Source: Pelobacter sp. UBA6093 (GTDB lineage: Bacteria > Desulfobacterota > Desulfuromonadia > Desulfuromonadales > Syntrophotaleaceae). From it: a stretch of 48,747 nucleotides of DNA. Below, piece by piece: positions 7,602 to 15,801 of this stretch (its first letter is position 1; each line of letters starts with the position of its first letter). The notes under the pieces were generated by a model, which worked only from the letters and a program-made list of their open reading frames with translations, did no database searches and was not told the origin of the DNA. The stretch is from contig DIWZ01000023.1 of NCBI GenBank assembly GCA_002435955.1, positions 41,703 through 90,449 on the forward strand, given 5' to 3'. The position numbers and the translations under genes are program-made.

Positions 7602-8444
7602 ATGAGGAAACCCCGCACGCTGAACAGCCCTCACCGCGCCCTCCTGCTGAACTGTGTGCTGATGATGCTTTGCCTGATTATTGCCCCAACTCCAGCCAGC
7701 GCGGAAACAGACCATACGCATCACGATCATCGCGCACCCATGGAGACCCCGGAGGTCGGTCTCGATGAGAAGATCGGAAACGTTATTCCCCTGGACGCGA
7801 CCTTCAGGGACGAACAGGGACGACAGGTGAAACTGTCAGAGCTGATCACCGTACCGACCCTGATCGCACCGGTCTATTTCAGTTGCCCCAATGTCTGCAG
7901 CTTTCTACAGGGCGACCTGGCGCGGGTGCTGCCAAAAATCCGGCTGACACCCGGTAAGGATTACCAGGTATTGTCCATCAGTTTTGACGAACTGGACGGC
8001 CCCGCCGCATCCGTTAAAGCCCGTCTAACCTATCGCACCGCCATGAATGCGCCTTTTCCGGAAGAAGGCTGGCGTTTTCTGACCGGGGACGAAATCAACA
8101 TTCGCCGACTGCTGGATGCCGCTGGCTATCGATTCGCCCGCCAGGGCAATGACTTTCTGCACCCGGTGGCAGTCTTCGTGGTAAACCCCGACGGCCGCAT
8201 CGTACGCTATCTGCACGGCACCCGCCTGCTCCCCCTGGACGTTACCCTGGCTTTTACCGAGGCAGCCGAAGGACGGCTTGGCGGAACCATCCGTAAAATG
8301 GTACAGTTCTGTTTCAGTTATGACCCCACCGGCCGCCGCTATGTGTTCAACCTGCTGCGCGTCAGTGCCGTGGTCGTGCTGCTCACCGCTGGCGGTTTTG
8401 GCTTCTATCTGATGCGGACCAGCCGCAAAATACCGAAAGTCTGA
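7602..8444 (+). CDS. SCO1/SenC/PrrC copper chaperone for the oxidase
   Basis: A 280-residue Sco protein. A signal peptide ends near SAETDH (about residues 25-35) and is followed by a His-rich stretch (DHTHHDHRAP). The thioredoxin-like domain carries the copper-binding SCPNVCS (CX3C) and the distal His in FLHPVAVF. A C-terminal membrane helix (VVVLLTAGGFGFYLM) is an extra feature. Sco proteins deliver Cu to the CuA site of oxidase subunit II in the periplasm. The ATG at 7602 follows AGGAAGG; an upstream in-frame ATG at 7557 has no such site. It is the first gene of the caa3 operon, 8 bases before subunit I. Confidence 0.92.
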   Translation: MRKPRTLNSPHRALLLNCVLMMLCLIIAPTPASAETDHTHHDHRAPMETPEVGLDEKIGNVIPLDATFRDEQGRQVKLSELITVPTLIAPVYFSCPNVCSFLQGDLARVLPKIRLTPGKDYQVLSISFDELDGPAASVKARLTYRTAMNAPFPEEGWRFLTGDEINIRRLLDAAGYRFARQGNDFLHPVAVFVVNPDGRIVRYLHGTRLLPLDVTLAFTEAAEGRLGGTIRKMVQFCFSYDPTGRRYVFNLLRVSAVVVLLTAGGFGFYLMRTSRKIPKV

Positions 8445-8452
8445 CCGGAAAC

Positions 8453-10084
8453 ATGGGAAAGGTTATCCAAATGGGAGAATACTTCAGGCGCGGTTTTCTT
8501 GAACCTTCAGGCAAACAACCGGCCTTGTTCGACTGGATTTTTTCCACCGATCACAAACGCATAGGGCTGCTTTACCTGTACTCCATCTGCACCTTCTTCG
8601 CCGTCGGCGCAACCATCGGCCTGCTGATTCGCCTGGAACTGATCGCTCCGGGCCGCACCATTGTCGGACCGCAGATCTACAACGCCCTGTTCACCCTGCA
8701 TGGGGTGATCATGATCTTTTTGTTCATCATCCCGGGGGTTCCGGCCGCCTTCGGCAACTTCCTGCTGCCTTTGCAGATCGGCGCACGGGACGTGGCCTTT
8801 CCGCGCCTCAACCTGCTGTCCTGGTGGCTTTACATTTTCGGCGCCATTATGGCGCTGTCGGCCCTGTTTGGCGGCGGCGGCGCCCCCGATACCGGCTGGA
8901 CCTTTTACCTGCCTTTTGCCGGTGAAACCACTACCAACGTGTCCCTGGCCGTGTTCGGTGTCTTTGTTCTTGGGTTTTCCTCCATCCTCACAGGCCTCAA
9001 CTTCATCACCACGATACATCGAATGCGGGCTCCCGGCATGACCTGGTCCCGCCTGCCGCTGTTCATCTGGTCGTTGTACGCCACCGCCTGGGTCCAGGTT
9101 CTCGCCACGCCGATCCTCGCCATAACCCTGGTGCTGATCCTGAGCGAACGGGTGCTGGGGTTGGGCCTGTTCGATGCTGCCCGCGGCGGCGACCCGCTCA
9201 TGTACCAGCATCTGTTCTGGATTTACTCCCATCCCGCCGTGTATATCATGGTGTTGCCGCCCATGGGGGTGGTCTCGGAGATCATCCCGGTATTCGCGCG
9301 CCGTCCGATCTTCGGTTACTGGTTCGTTGCCGCATCGAGCATTGCGATCGCCGCGGCCGGTTCACTGGTGTGGGGACACCACATGTTCGTCAGTGGCATG
9401 AGCGATACGGCGGTACTGGTGTTTTCCCTGCTGACCTTCATCGTTGCCATCCCTTCGGCGGTCAAGGTGTTCAACTGGGTGGCGACCCTGTATGGCGGAT
9501 CGATCCGCCTCGACGCCCCCATGCTGTTTGCGCTGACCTTCGTGCTGCTATTTTCCATTGGGGGACTTACCGGACTGATCCTCGGTTCCGCGGCAACCAA
9601 CGTGCACGTCCACGACACCCATTTTGTGGTGGGGCATTTTCACTACACCATGTTCGGGGGCGGTGGCTTCGCTTTTTTCGCCGCCCTGCACTACTGGTTC
9701 CCGAAATTTTTTGGACGCATGTACAACAATCGGCGGGCCACCTGGGCCTGGGGCACCATGGTCATCGGTTTCAACCTGCTTTATTTTTCCATGATGGTGG
9801 TCGGCATGCACGGTATGCCGCGCCGCTATTACGACTATCTCCCGCAGTTCACCCATCTCAACCAGATTGCCACCATCGGGTCGTGGATTCTGGCACTGGG
9901 AATGGCGCTTATGGCGGTGAACCTGTTGATCGCCCTGCGACGCGGCCAGCACGTCGGCGCCAATCCGTGGGAAGCGGCCACCCTGGAATGGACGGTAGCC
10001 TCACCCCCACCGCCGGAAAATTTCGAGGAGCTGCCGCAGGTTTCCCATGGCCCGTATGATCTCAAACGAGCGGGGGAAGCATGA
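8453..10084 (+). CDS. ctaD: Cytochrome c oxidase subunit I (caa3, A2-like)
   Basis: A 543-residue, 12-helix heme-copper oxidase subunit. It shows the low-spin heme His in TLHG (83), the CuB ligands in YSHPAVY (H260, with the cross-linked Tyr264) and GHH (309-310), and the heme a3/heme a histidines in GHFHY (395, 397). The usual Glu of HPEVY is replaced, and the YSHP signature marks an A2-type proton channel. The K-channel Lys is present in SAVKVFNW. It reduces O2 to water and pumps protons across the inner membrane. A second in-frame ATG at 8471 has the better ribosome site (GGAAAGG) and may be the true start. It overlaps subunit III by 4 bases. Confidence 0.97.
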   Translation: MGKVIQMGEYFRRGFLEPSGKQPALFDWIFSTDHKRIGLLYLYSICTFFAVGATIGLLIRLELIAPGRTIVGPQIYNALFTLHGVIMIFLFIIPGVPAAFGNFLLPLQIGARDVAFPRLNLLSWWLYIFGAIMALSALFGGGGAPDTGWTFYLPFAGETTTNVSLAVFGVFVLGFSSILTGLNFITTIHRMRAPGMTWSRLPLFIWSLYATAWVQVLATPILAITLVLILSERVLGLGLFDAARGGDPLMYQHLFWIYSHPAVYIMVLPPMGVVSEIIPVFARRPIFGYWFVAASSIAIAAAGSLVWGHHMFVSGMSDTAVLVFSLLTFIVAIPSAVKVFNWVATLYGGSIRLDAPMLFALTFVLLFSIGGLTGLILGSAATNVHVHDTHFVVGHFHYTMFGGGGFAFFAALHYWFPKFFGRMYNNRRATWAWGTMVIGFNLLYFSMMVVGMHGMPRRYYDYLPQFTHLNQIATIGSWILALGMALMAVNLLIALRRGQHVGANPWEAATLEWTVASPPPPENFEELPQVSHGPYDLKRAGEA

Positions 10085-10686
10085 ATCCATCGGCACAGCA
10101 TCAAGATGCGGAAGGCGCACGTCTGGGCATGTGGCTGTTTCTGTTTTCCGAACTGCTGATGTTCGGCGGCCTGTTTGTCGTGTTTGCGGTCTACTTGCAG
10201 CGCTATCCCGCTCAGTTTGCCGACGCAGGCAGGCAATTGAGTCTGTTCTTCGGCACCGGCAATACCGTGCTGCTGCTGACCAGCAGTCTGACCGTGGCCC
10301 TGGCCTTCGAAGCGTTGCGCCAGAACCGACAGCGCCTCTGCCAGGGGCTGCTGGGCTTTACCATTCTGGCCGCCGGGCTGTTCCTGGTCAACAAAGGGCT
10401 GGAATGGCACGCCAAGTTTCAGCATGACCTCTATCCGGGATCACAGACCTTGCGCCAGGCACCGGCCGGCCAGGAGTTGTTTTTCGGCCTGTACTACCTG
10501 ACTACCGGCCTGCATGGGCTGCACGTAATTTTCGGCGGCGTTATCCTGAGCTGGGTACTGGTCCAGGTGCGGCAGGGACGGATTATCGCCACGCGTCCCA
10601 CCATGCTGGAAAACGGCGCCCTTTACTGGCATCTGGTGGACGTAATCTGGATTTTCATCTTTCCGCTGTACTACCTGCTTCTGTAG
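10081..10686 (+). CDS. ctaE: Cytochrome c oxidase subunit III
   Basis: A 201-residue membrane protein with five predicted helices, the short form of subunit III found in caa3/bo-type oxidases. Family landmarks are LGMWLFLFSELLMFGGLF at the N-terminus, the helix with NTVLLLTSS, FFGLYYLTTGLHGLHVIFG and the C-terminal YWHLVDVIWIFIFPLYYLL. The subunit has no redox centre and stabilises subunit I. The ATG overlaps the ctaD stop (ATGA), so translation is coupled. Confidence 0.95.
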   Translation: MNPSAQHQDAEGARLGMWLFLFSELLMFGGLFVVFAVYLQRYPAQFADAGRQLSLFFGTGNTVLLLTSSLTVALAFEALRQNRQRLCQGLLGFTILAAGLFLVNKGLEWHAKFQHDLYPGSQTLRQAPAGQELFFGLYYLTTGLHGLHVIFGGVILSWVLVQVRQGRIIATRPTMLENGALYWHLVDVIWIFIFPLYYLLL

Positions 10687-10712
10687 GAATACGCCAAGCC
10701 GGGGAGGACGCA

Positions 10713-10997
10713 TTGCACAACCATTCTCAACATTGCGGCGCCATGCGCCAGTTGATCGTGATCTGGGGGCTATTACTGGTTCTGACAGGGGTTACTGTCG
10801 GAATCTCACGGCTCGACCTGGGTGCGCTCAACATCTGGGCGGCGCTGGGCATTGCCACAGGCAAAGCCAGCCTGGTGATCCTGTTTTTCATGCACTTGAA
10901 AGAGGAAGGGCGCGCGATCGGGATTTCGCTGCTGGTAGCGCTGGCAACACTGGCGACCTTTATCGGTCTGACCTTTTTCGATGTGCTTTATCGCTGA
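10713..10997 (+). CDS. Caa3-type oxidase subunit IV
   Basis: A 94-residue protein with three predicted helices and the family motif ATGKASLVILFFMHLKEE, typical of the small subunit IV of caa3/bo oxidases. The start is a TTG at 10713, supported by GGGAGG five bases upstream. The first in-frame ATG (10743) would remove the His-rich N-terminus and leave no ribosome site. Subunit IV has no cofactor and probably assists assembly. It lies between subunits III and II. Confidence 0.88.
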   Translation: MHNHSQHCGAMRQLIVIWGLLLVLTGVTVGISRLDLGALNIWAALGIATGKASLVILFFMHLKEEGRAIGISLLVALATLATFIGLTFFDVLYR

Positions 10998-11006
10998 GAG
11001 GCTTAT

Positions 11007-11948
11007 GTGACTCCAACATTGCTGGATACCGTTGAGGCGGTGGACAAGGTTTTTCTGTATATTTTCGGCATCAGCCTGGTGCTTTTCCTCCTTATCACCG
11101 GCGTCATGGTGGCGTTTGCCATCCGCTTTCATCACAGCCGGCATCCACACCCCAAGGACGTCCCGAGCACTTGCCTGTGGCTGGAAATCACCTGGACCCT
11201 GATCCCCACCCTCATTGTGATGAGCATGTTCTGGTACGGCTGGCAGGGCTACCTGTCCCTGGTCAACGTACCGCCGGACGCCTTCCCGATCCAGGCCGTC
11301 GCCCGCCAGTGGTCCTGGAGCTTTGTCTACCCGAGCGGCCGCACCAGCCCCAAACTGGTAGTGCCGGCAGAACAACCCGTCCGCATTGACATTGTTTCCG
11401 AGGATGTACTGCACAGCCTTTACATCCCGGCTTTCCGTATCAAGAAGGACGCCGTGCCGGGAATGACCACCCATGTCTGGTTCCGTGCCCCGCAAACCGG
11501 TTCCTTCGACCTGTTCTGCACGGAATACTGCGGGTTGGCCCATGCCAGCATGATCACCAGTGTGGAGGTGCTGTCCGCCGCCGATTTCAAAACCTGGCTG
11601 CAAACCCCGCAACTTGCCGCCGGGGCTGGCAAAGGCCGGCAACTGCTGGAACAGTACGGCTGCCTGGCGTGCCATTCCCTGGACGGCGGCACCCGTATCG
11701 GACCGAGTTTCGCTAAGCTTGCGGAGGGTGAAAAACGCCCTCTTGCCGAAGGACCCGACAAATCCGTGACCGTCAGCCGGGACTACCTCGAACGCAGCAT
11801 CCTGGATCCGGGGAATGAAATTGTGCAGGGTTTTTCAGCCGTCATGCCGTCCTATAGGGATAAAATCGGCGAGCAGGATCTGCAGGCGATTATCGATTTC
11901 CTGTTGCAGCCGGACAAGGATGCCGCGGCCGGGGAGCCCCGACCATGA
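11007..11948 (+). CDS. ctaC: Cytochrome c oxidase subunit II with fused cytochrome c
   Basis: A 313-residue protein. Two N-terminal membrane helices (about 15-40 and 58-80) precede a periplasmic cupredoxin domain with the full CuA ligand set: His136 (VLHSLYIP), Cys171, Cys175, His179 and Met182 in CTEYCGLAHASM. The C-terminal 100 residues form a class I cytochrome c with CLACH (219-223) and a probable Met ligand in VMPSY. The fusion defines a caa3 oxidase. Electrons pass from the fused heme to CuA and on to subunit I. The start is a GTG at 11007 after GAGAGG. The stop overlaps ctaB. Confidence 0.96.
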   Translation: MTPTLLDTVEAVDKVFLYIFGISLVLFLLITGVMVAFAIRFHHSRHPHPKDVPSTCLWLEITWTLIPTLIVMSMFWYGWQGYLSLVNVPPDAFPIQAVARQWSWSFVYPSGRTSPKLVVPAEQPVRIDIVSEDVLHSLYIPAFRIKKDAVPGMTTHVWFRAPQTGSFDLFCTEYCGLAHASMITSVEVLSAADFKTWLQTPQLAAGAGKGRQLLEQYGCLACHSLDGGTRIGPSFAKLAEGEKRPLAEGPDKSVTVSRDYLERSILDPGNEIVQGFSAVMPSYRDKIGEQDLQAIIDFLLQPDKDAAAGEPRP

Positions 11949-12775
11949 TCCGCTCGTTGCTGCGCCTGCCGCTGTGCAGCGCGGTAGCCGGCTCGGCCCT
12001 GGTTGGCTACCTGGCAGCCGGCGGCACATCCGGGTTGCAGGCGGCATGGCTCGGCCTGAGCATGCTGCTGGCAGCGATCGGCGCCACGGTGCTGAATCAA
12101 TGGCAGGAACGCCACAGCGATGCTCTGATGGAAAGGACCAGGGAAAGACCGTTGGCCTGCGGTCGGCTGCGCCCCGCCACCGGCCTGTCCCTGGGGCTGG
12201 CTCTGGGGATCGGCGGGACGCTGCTGGCGGCCGGACTGGACAGCCGTAGCGGCTTACTGACTCTGACAGTATTTCTGCTTTACCATCTCATTTACACCCC
12301 CATGAAGCGTCGCACCATGCTGGCATTGCTGCCCGGCGCCCTATGCGGCGCCCTGCCACCGGCCATCGGCTGGCTTGCGGGGGGCGGCCGCCTGCACGAT
12401 CCCCGCCTTATCACCCTTACTGGCTTGCTGCTGCTCTGGCAGATCCCCCACAGCTGGCAGATTCTGCTGCGTCGCCGTCACGATCTCTGTCGTGCCGGGC
12501 TCTTTCCGGAATTGCACCACCTGCCTGCCGCTCGCCTGCAGCATCTTATCATTGTCTGGATTGCTGCACTATCAACCGCTACACTGGCCATATCGGCTTT
12601 CATGCTTGCCGGATCACCGGTCCTGCGGTGGATGGGCATGGCCCTGGCCGTCTGGCCGCTGGCGGCCCTGTGGCACCCGTCTGCGATCAAAGGCCAGCCG
12701 GCGATTGCCGGCTGGCAAAACAGCACCGGCGTAGTTTTCCTGGGAATGATAATGGGCCTGGTGCTGTTGTCTTGA
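11945..12775 (+). CDS. ctaB: Protoheme IX farnesyltransferase (heme O synthase)
   Basis: A 276-residue UbiA-superfamily membrane prenyltransferase. It attaches farnesyl to heme b to give heme O, the precursor of heme A for the adjacent oxidase. The first catalytic region is NQWQERHSDALMERTRERPL, where the usual Asp-rich ND-D motif is partly replaced (Glu/Asp remain). The second is YTPMKRRT, followed by GALPPAIGWLAG. About eight helices are predicted. It overlaps ctaC by four bases (ATGA). No ctaA (heme A synthase) is in the window. Confidence 0.88.
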   Translation: MIRSLLRLPLCSAVAGSALVGYLAAGGTSGLQAAWLGLSMLLAAIGATVLNQWQERHSDALMERTRERPLACGRLRPATGLSLGLALGIGGTLLAAGLDSRSGLLTLTVFLLYHLIYTPMKRRTMLALLPGALCGALPPAIGWLAGGGRLHDPRLITLTGLLLLWQIPHSWQILLRRRHDLCRAGLFPELHHLPAARLQHLIIVWIAALSTATLAISAFMLAGSPVLRWMGMALAVWPLAALWHPSAIKGQPAIAGWQNSTGVVFLGMIMGLVLLS

Positions 12776-12950
12776 TACCGTAACTGGATGTCCGCTCAAG
12801 CCAGAAGGCTGTCAAGAAGTGGCCGCGCATCACCTGGCCCGACTCCGTTCCACCGCGCCGTTGAGTACCAGCGGAGCAATGTCTGCCCCCCTGCCTGCCC
12901 CGCCACGACCAATGTATTTCCCCCTGGCAGCCCCAGGAAATATTTTCTCC

Positions 12951-12964
12951 TGCAAATTTTTGCA
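12951..12964. promoter_or_regulatory. Small perfect palindrome upstream of a flavoprotein gene
   Basis: TGCAAA-TT-TTTGCA is an exact inverted repeat about 90 bases before the flavoprotein start. It could be an operator. The rest of 12776-13054 shows no gene or clear promoter. Confidence 0.25.
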
Positions 12965-13054
12965 AATCCCTGTCGAACATGTAAAATGAAAAAGCTCAAA
13001 GATGATGTCCGACCTTTTACTTCTCCTCCTGAATCCAGGCGACATGGGAGTGCC

Positions 13055-13672
13055 ATGAAGGCTCTAATCCTCAACGATGGTGTTTCAGAAAATGCGGGTG
13101 CGTTTGACTTGCTCAAAGGCATCTGTGACGGGATAGCGGCGCAACACGAAATCGAGTGGGTCAACATCCACGAACTGCACCATCAACCCTGCCAAAACTG
13201 CCTTAAATGCCATCCGTATGGCGAATGTGTGCTGCCTGAAGATGACGCTCACAGAATCGGACGTATGATTTTTTCGGCGGATGCCCTGGTGATCGGACTT
13301 GACTCCTCCCTGGAAGACCTGAGCTTTCGATTCAGGATGCTGCTTGACCGCTGCATGGCAGCCATAGCTTTCCAGAATAAACAGGGAGAAATTTGTCCCT
13401 GGCGTAAAGGACGAGCGGCAGTGGTTGCTTCTTTGGGTAGAGTTGAAAGCAGCATGCCGGAACCGATCACAGAGATTGACAGGTTCTATTCTCCACTGCT
13501 GCGAACCCTGGAGGCGGGCGGGTTTGAGGTGATCGGCACAATAGAGGTGAATGCGGGTCAAGACTCTTCGGCCAAGCTCCTCTCGATTGAGCAGGCCCGA
13601 GTGCTGGGGTGCCGCCTGTCTCGCACGATGCAGAAAGAGTCAAACCATTTGGCCGGATCCAGCTGCTTTTGA
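13055..13672 (+). CDS. Iron-sulfur flavoprotein (Isf-like) NADPH-dependent FMN reductase family
   Basis: A 205-residue flavodoxin-fold protein. The N-terminus MKALILNDGVSENAG is the FMN phosphate-binding strand-loop. CQNCLKCHPYGEC follows (CX2CX2CX5C), the compact cysteine motif that holds a 4Fe-4S cluster in archaeal/anaerobe iron-sulfur flavoproteins. Such proteins reduce O2, peroxide or quinone-like acceptors in anaerobes. The ATG at 13055 has GGGAG just upstream and begins the fold; open frame upstream to 12788 looks non-coding. It is a single gene, convergent with the release-factor-like gene. The exact substrate is unknown. Confidence 0.8.
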   Translation: MKALILNDGVSENAGAFDLLKGICDGIAAQHEIEWVNIHELHHQPCQNCLKCHPYGECVLPEDDAHRIGRMIFSADALVIGLDSSLEDLSFRFRMLLDRCMAAIAFQNKQGEICPWRKGRAAVVASLGRVESSMPEPITEIDRFYSPLLRTLEAGGFEVIGTIEVNAGQDSSAKLLSIEQARVLGCRLSRTMQKESNHLAGSSCF

Positions 13673-13770
13673 TCCATGTCCAGCACCTGCTGCCCCCTGC
13701 CTGCTTCACCACCCCCGGATTGTGCACATCAGCCTCTTTATGGAGCTGAGCCGCGGCAACGGTGCAAGAG

Positions 13771-14094
13771 TCAATCACCGTCCACCGGTCGCCGTTGTTG
13801 CTTGCGTTCGGAAAGCAACCGTTTGCCGGAAAGACGTCGCTCTTTGGCAGCCTTGCCGGGCTTGGTGGGGACGCGCCTGCGCGGCTTGCGACGCAAAGCA
13901 GCCAGTCGCTCGGCCAGACGCTCGAAAGCCTTCTCGATGTTGGCCTGGCGAGATCGCTGTTCGGTAGCGGTGACAGTTATGCCGCTGGGGCGATGATGGA
14001 TGCGGACGGCGGTTTCGGTCTTGTTCCGATGCTGCCCACCAGGCCCTCCGGCCTTGAAAAAGGATATTTCCAGATCACGTTTATCTAAAGGCAT
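13771..14094 (-). CDS. ArfB-like peptide chain release factor (GGQ protein)
   Basis: A 107-residue protein of the release-factor class I GGQ family, lacking codon-recognition domains. The catalytic motif is AGGPGGQHRNKTETAVRIHH, where the GGQ Gln drives peptidyl-tRNA hydrolysis. The C-terminal tail is very basic (KPRRRVPTKPGKAAKERR), as in ArfB, where it enters the empty mRNA channel of stalled ribosomes. It is shorter than E. coli ArfB (140 residues), so it could be another release-factor-like hydrolase. The start at 14094 has GGGGAG five bases upstream and begins MPLDKRDLEIS. Confidence 0.78.
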   Translation of the reverse strand: MPLDKRDLEISFFKAGGPGGQHRNKTETAVRIHHRPSGITVTATEQRSRQANIEKAFERLAERLAALRRKPRRRVPTKPGKAAKERRLSGKRLLSERKQQRRPVDGD

Positions 14095-14205
14095 GGTATC
14101 TCCCCGGGGAAAGCGCTGGCAATTTGCTGTTTTCCATGCTAGAAAAAATCTACGCGGCAGACAAGCTGATTCCGCCACTTACCGCCGTATCGGAGGATTG
14201 TGATA

Positions 14206-14745
14206 ATGAATTATTTCGCCCTGACCATCATTGGCCGGGACCATCCCGGCATCGTCGCCAAGGTTACGGAAACGCTCTTTCACCTCGGTTGCAACATTGC
14301 AGACTCAAGCTGCACCATCCTGGGTGGTCAATTCGCCATGATCCTGATTCTGTCCAACCCCGGCATGCACGATCAAAAGGATTTCGAAACGACGTTCGCG
14401 CCCCTTGAAGCGGATGGTCTCTCGGTATTTTTGCGTAAACTGCAGCCCGGCGGCGAGACCGCTCCTGAAATCGAGGGGGAAATCTGCATGATTTCCGTCT
14501 ACGGTTCGGACAAACCCGGCATCGTTTACCCTGTCGCCAAGGAACTTGGGGACCGGCAGATCAATATCACTGACCTCAATACCAAACTGGTCGGTTCGGC
14601 ACAAAACCCGGTGTACGTGATGATGATTGAGGCGGTTCTCCCTGCCGGCCTTGATATCGAGGAACTTTCCTCGGTGCTCAATCGCCTGAAAAAAGACCTT
14701 CAGGTGGACATTTCCGTTCGCACCATAACCCCCGTGGAACTTTAA
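14206..14745 (+). CDS. Double ACT-domain regulator, GcvR-like
   Basis: A 179-residue protein with two ACT domains: residues about 3-80 (YFALTIIGRDHPGIVAKVTE) and about 93-170 (CMISVYGSDKPGIVYPVAKE). Both have the DxPGIV turn of amino-acid-binding ACT domains. The closest named relative by architecture is GcvR, which antagonises GcvA in glycine-cleavage control, but no gcvA is present and the role here is unproven. The ATG at 14206 lies nine bases after GGAGG; an overlapping GTG at 14200 is too close. It is 4 bases upstream of def and probably co-transcribed with it. Confidence 0.85.
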   Translation: MNYFALTIIGRDHPGIVAKVTETLFHLGCNIADSSCTILGGQFAMILILSNPGMHDQKDFETTFAPLEADGLSVFLRKLQPGGETAPEIEGEICMISVYGSDKPGIVYPVAKELGDRQINITDLNTKLVGSAQNPVYVMMIEAVLPAGLDIEELSSVLNRLKKDLQVDISVRTITPVEL

Positions 14746-14749
14746 GGCC

Positions 14750-15253
14750 ATGGCTGTCAAGGACATTCTTCTCTATCCGCATCCCATGCTCAAGGTTGTC
14801 TGCACCCCGGTCGAGCAACTCGATGATGAAGTCGATGCGTTGATTCAGGATCTCATCGACACCATGGTGGCAGCCGGCCACTCTGTCGGTGTTGCGGCTC
14901 CCCAGATCGGCATCACGCGCCGTGTGGTGGTGGCCGACGTGTCCCACAGCAAACTCGGGCGCAACGCCAATCACGGTTTGTTGACCATGATCAATCCCGC
15001 AATCATTGAGCAGGAAGGCTGTACGTTATCCCGTGAGGGCTGCATGAGCGTCCCCGATTATACGGGCAACGTAACGCGGGCCGAAAGTGTGGTGGTTCAA
15101 TTTCTCGACCGCGACGGGAGCAAGCGTGTCATTCACGCCAACGGATTCGAGGCCATCGCCCTGCAGCATGAAATCGACCACCTCGATGGACTGCTTTTCC
15201 TGGATCGCGTATCCAGTCTGAAAACAGATCTTTTTCGACGAAAAAAACGCTGA
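14750..15253 (+). CDS. def: Peptide deformylase
   Basis: A 167-residue peptide deformylase with all three family motifs: GVAAPQIG (47-54), EGCMS (96-100, metal ligand Cys98) and QHEIDHLDG (metal ligands His140 and His144, catalytic Glu141). It removes the formyl group from nascent proteins in the cytoplasm using Fe2+. The usual partner fmt is absent; it follows an ACT-domain gene by 4 bases. The C-terminus is basic (RRKKR), as in many family members. Confidence 0.97.
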   Translation: MAVKDILLYPHPMLKVVCTPVEQLDDEVDALIQDLIDTMVAAGHSVGVAAPQIGITRRVVVADVSHSKLGRNANHGLLTMINPAIIEQEGCTLSREGCMSVPDYTGNVTRAESVVVQFLDRDGSKRVIHANGFEAIALQHEIDHLDGLLFLDRVSSLKTDLFRRKKR

Positions 15254-15323
15254 TCCCCACGGTCCCCGGCGCGCCCTCGGGTTGTAACCGCAGATCTGGG
15301 TTCCACCGGCAGCAGCGCTGGAC

Positions 15324-15363
15324 TTATCCCCAGGCACTGACACTTTTCCACAAGCTATTCACA
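15324..15363 (+). other. Cluster of three DnaA-box-like sequences
   Basis: TTATCCCCA (15324), TTTTCCACA (15344) and TATTCACA (15356) each resemble the DnaA box TTATCCACA. They are closely spaced in the short gap between def and cdd. No AT-rich unwinding region or dnaA/dnaN gene is near, so this is not proposed as an origin. It could titrate DnaA or be chance. Confidence 0.3.
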
Positions 15364-15396
15364 GACACCCTTTCTTGCCCCGGAGAGGCTGCCCCC

Positions 15397-15801
15397 ATGA
15401 CCGTTGAACAGCGATATTTTCTTGAGCAGGCCGCCCGTCAGGCGCTTGCCAACAGTTACAGCCCTTACAGCGGTTTTGCCGTCGGAGCTGCCCTGTTGAC
15501 CAGCGACGGCAGCATCGTTATCGGCTGTAACGTTGAAAACGTATCTTACGGACTGAGCATATGCGCCGAACGGGTAGCGCTGGTGAGGGCGGTGGCCGAA
15601 GGCCATCGCAAGTTCAAGGCGCTGGTGGTTTTTACTCCGACCCAGAACCCTACCCCGCCCTGCGGGGCCTGCTTGCAGATGCTGGCGGAGTTCGCGCCGC
15701 AACTGCCCATCATGGCCGTGTGCCATACGGATCGGCTCCTTACCGGCTCCCTGCAAAACTTCCTGCCTCACGCTTTTGTCAAAAGGAACCTTCATGCCTG
15801 A
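15397..15801 (+). CDS. cdd: Cytidine deaminase
   Basis: A 134-residue homotetramer-type cytidine deaminase. The catalytic motif is CAE (56-58, Glu58 the proton shuttle) and the second zinc site is PCGAC (Cys89, Cys92). It converts cytidine and deoxycytidine to uridine forms for pyrimidine salvage. The downstream uridine phosphorylase overlaps it by 8 bases, a direct functional pairing (cytidine to uridine to uracil plus ribose-1-phosphate). GGAGAGG precedes the ATG. Confidence 0.96.
   Translation: MTVEQRYFLEQAARQALANSYSPYSGFAVGAALLTSDGSIVIGCNVENVSYGLSICAERVALVRAVAEGHRKFKALVVFTPTQNPTPPCGACLQMLAEFAPQLPIMAVCHTDRLLTGSLQNFLPHAFVKRNLHA

Noticed and set aside
15324..15363. Chromosomal replication origin
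   Set aside because: DnaA-like boxes alone, with no AT-rich region and no dnaA, dnaN or rpmH neighbours, do not support an origin.
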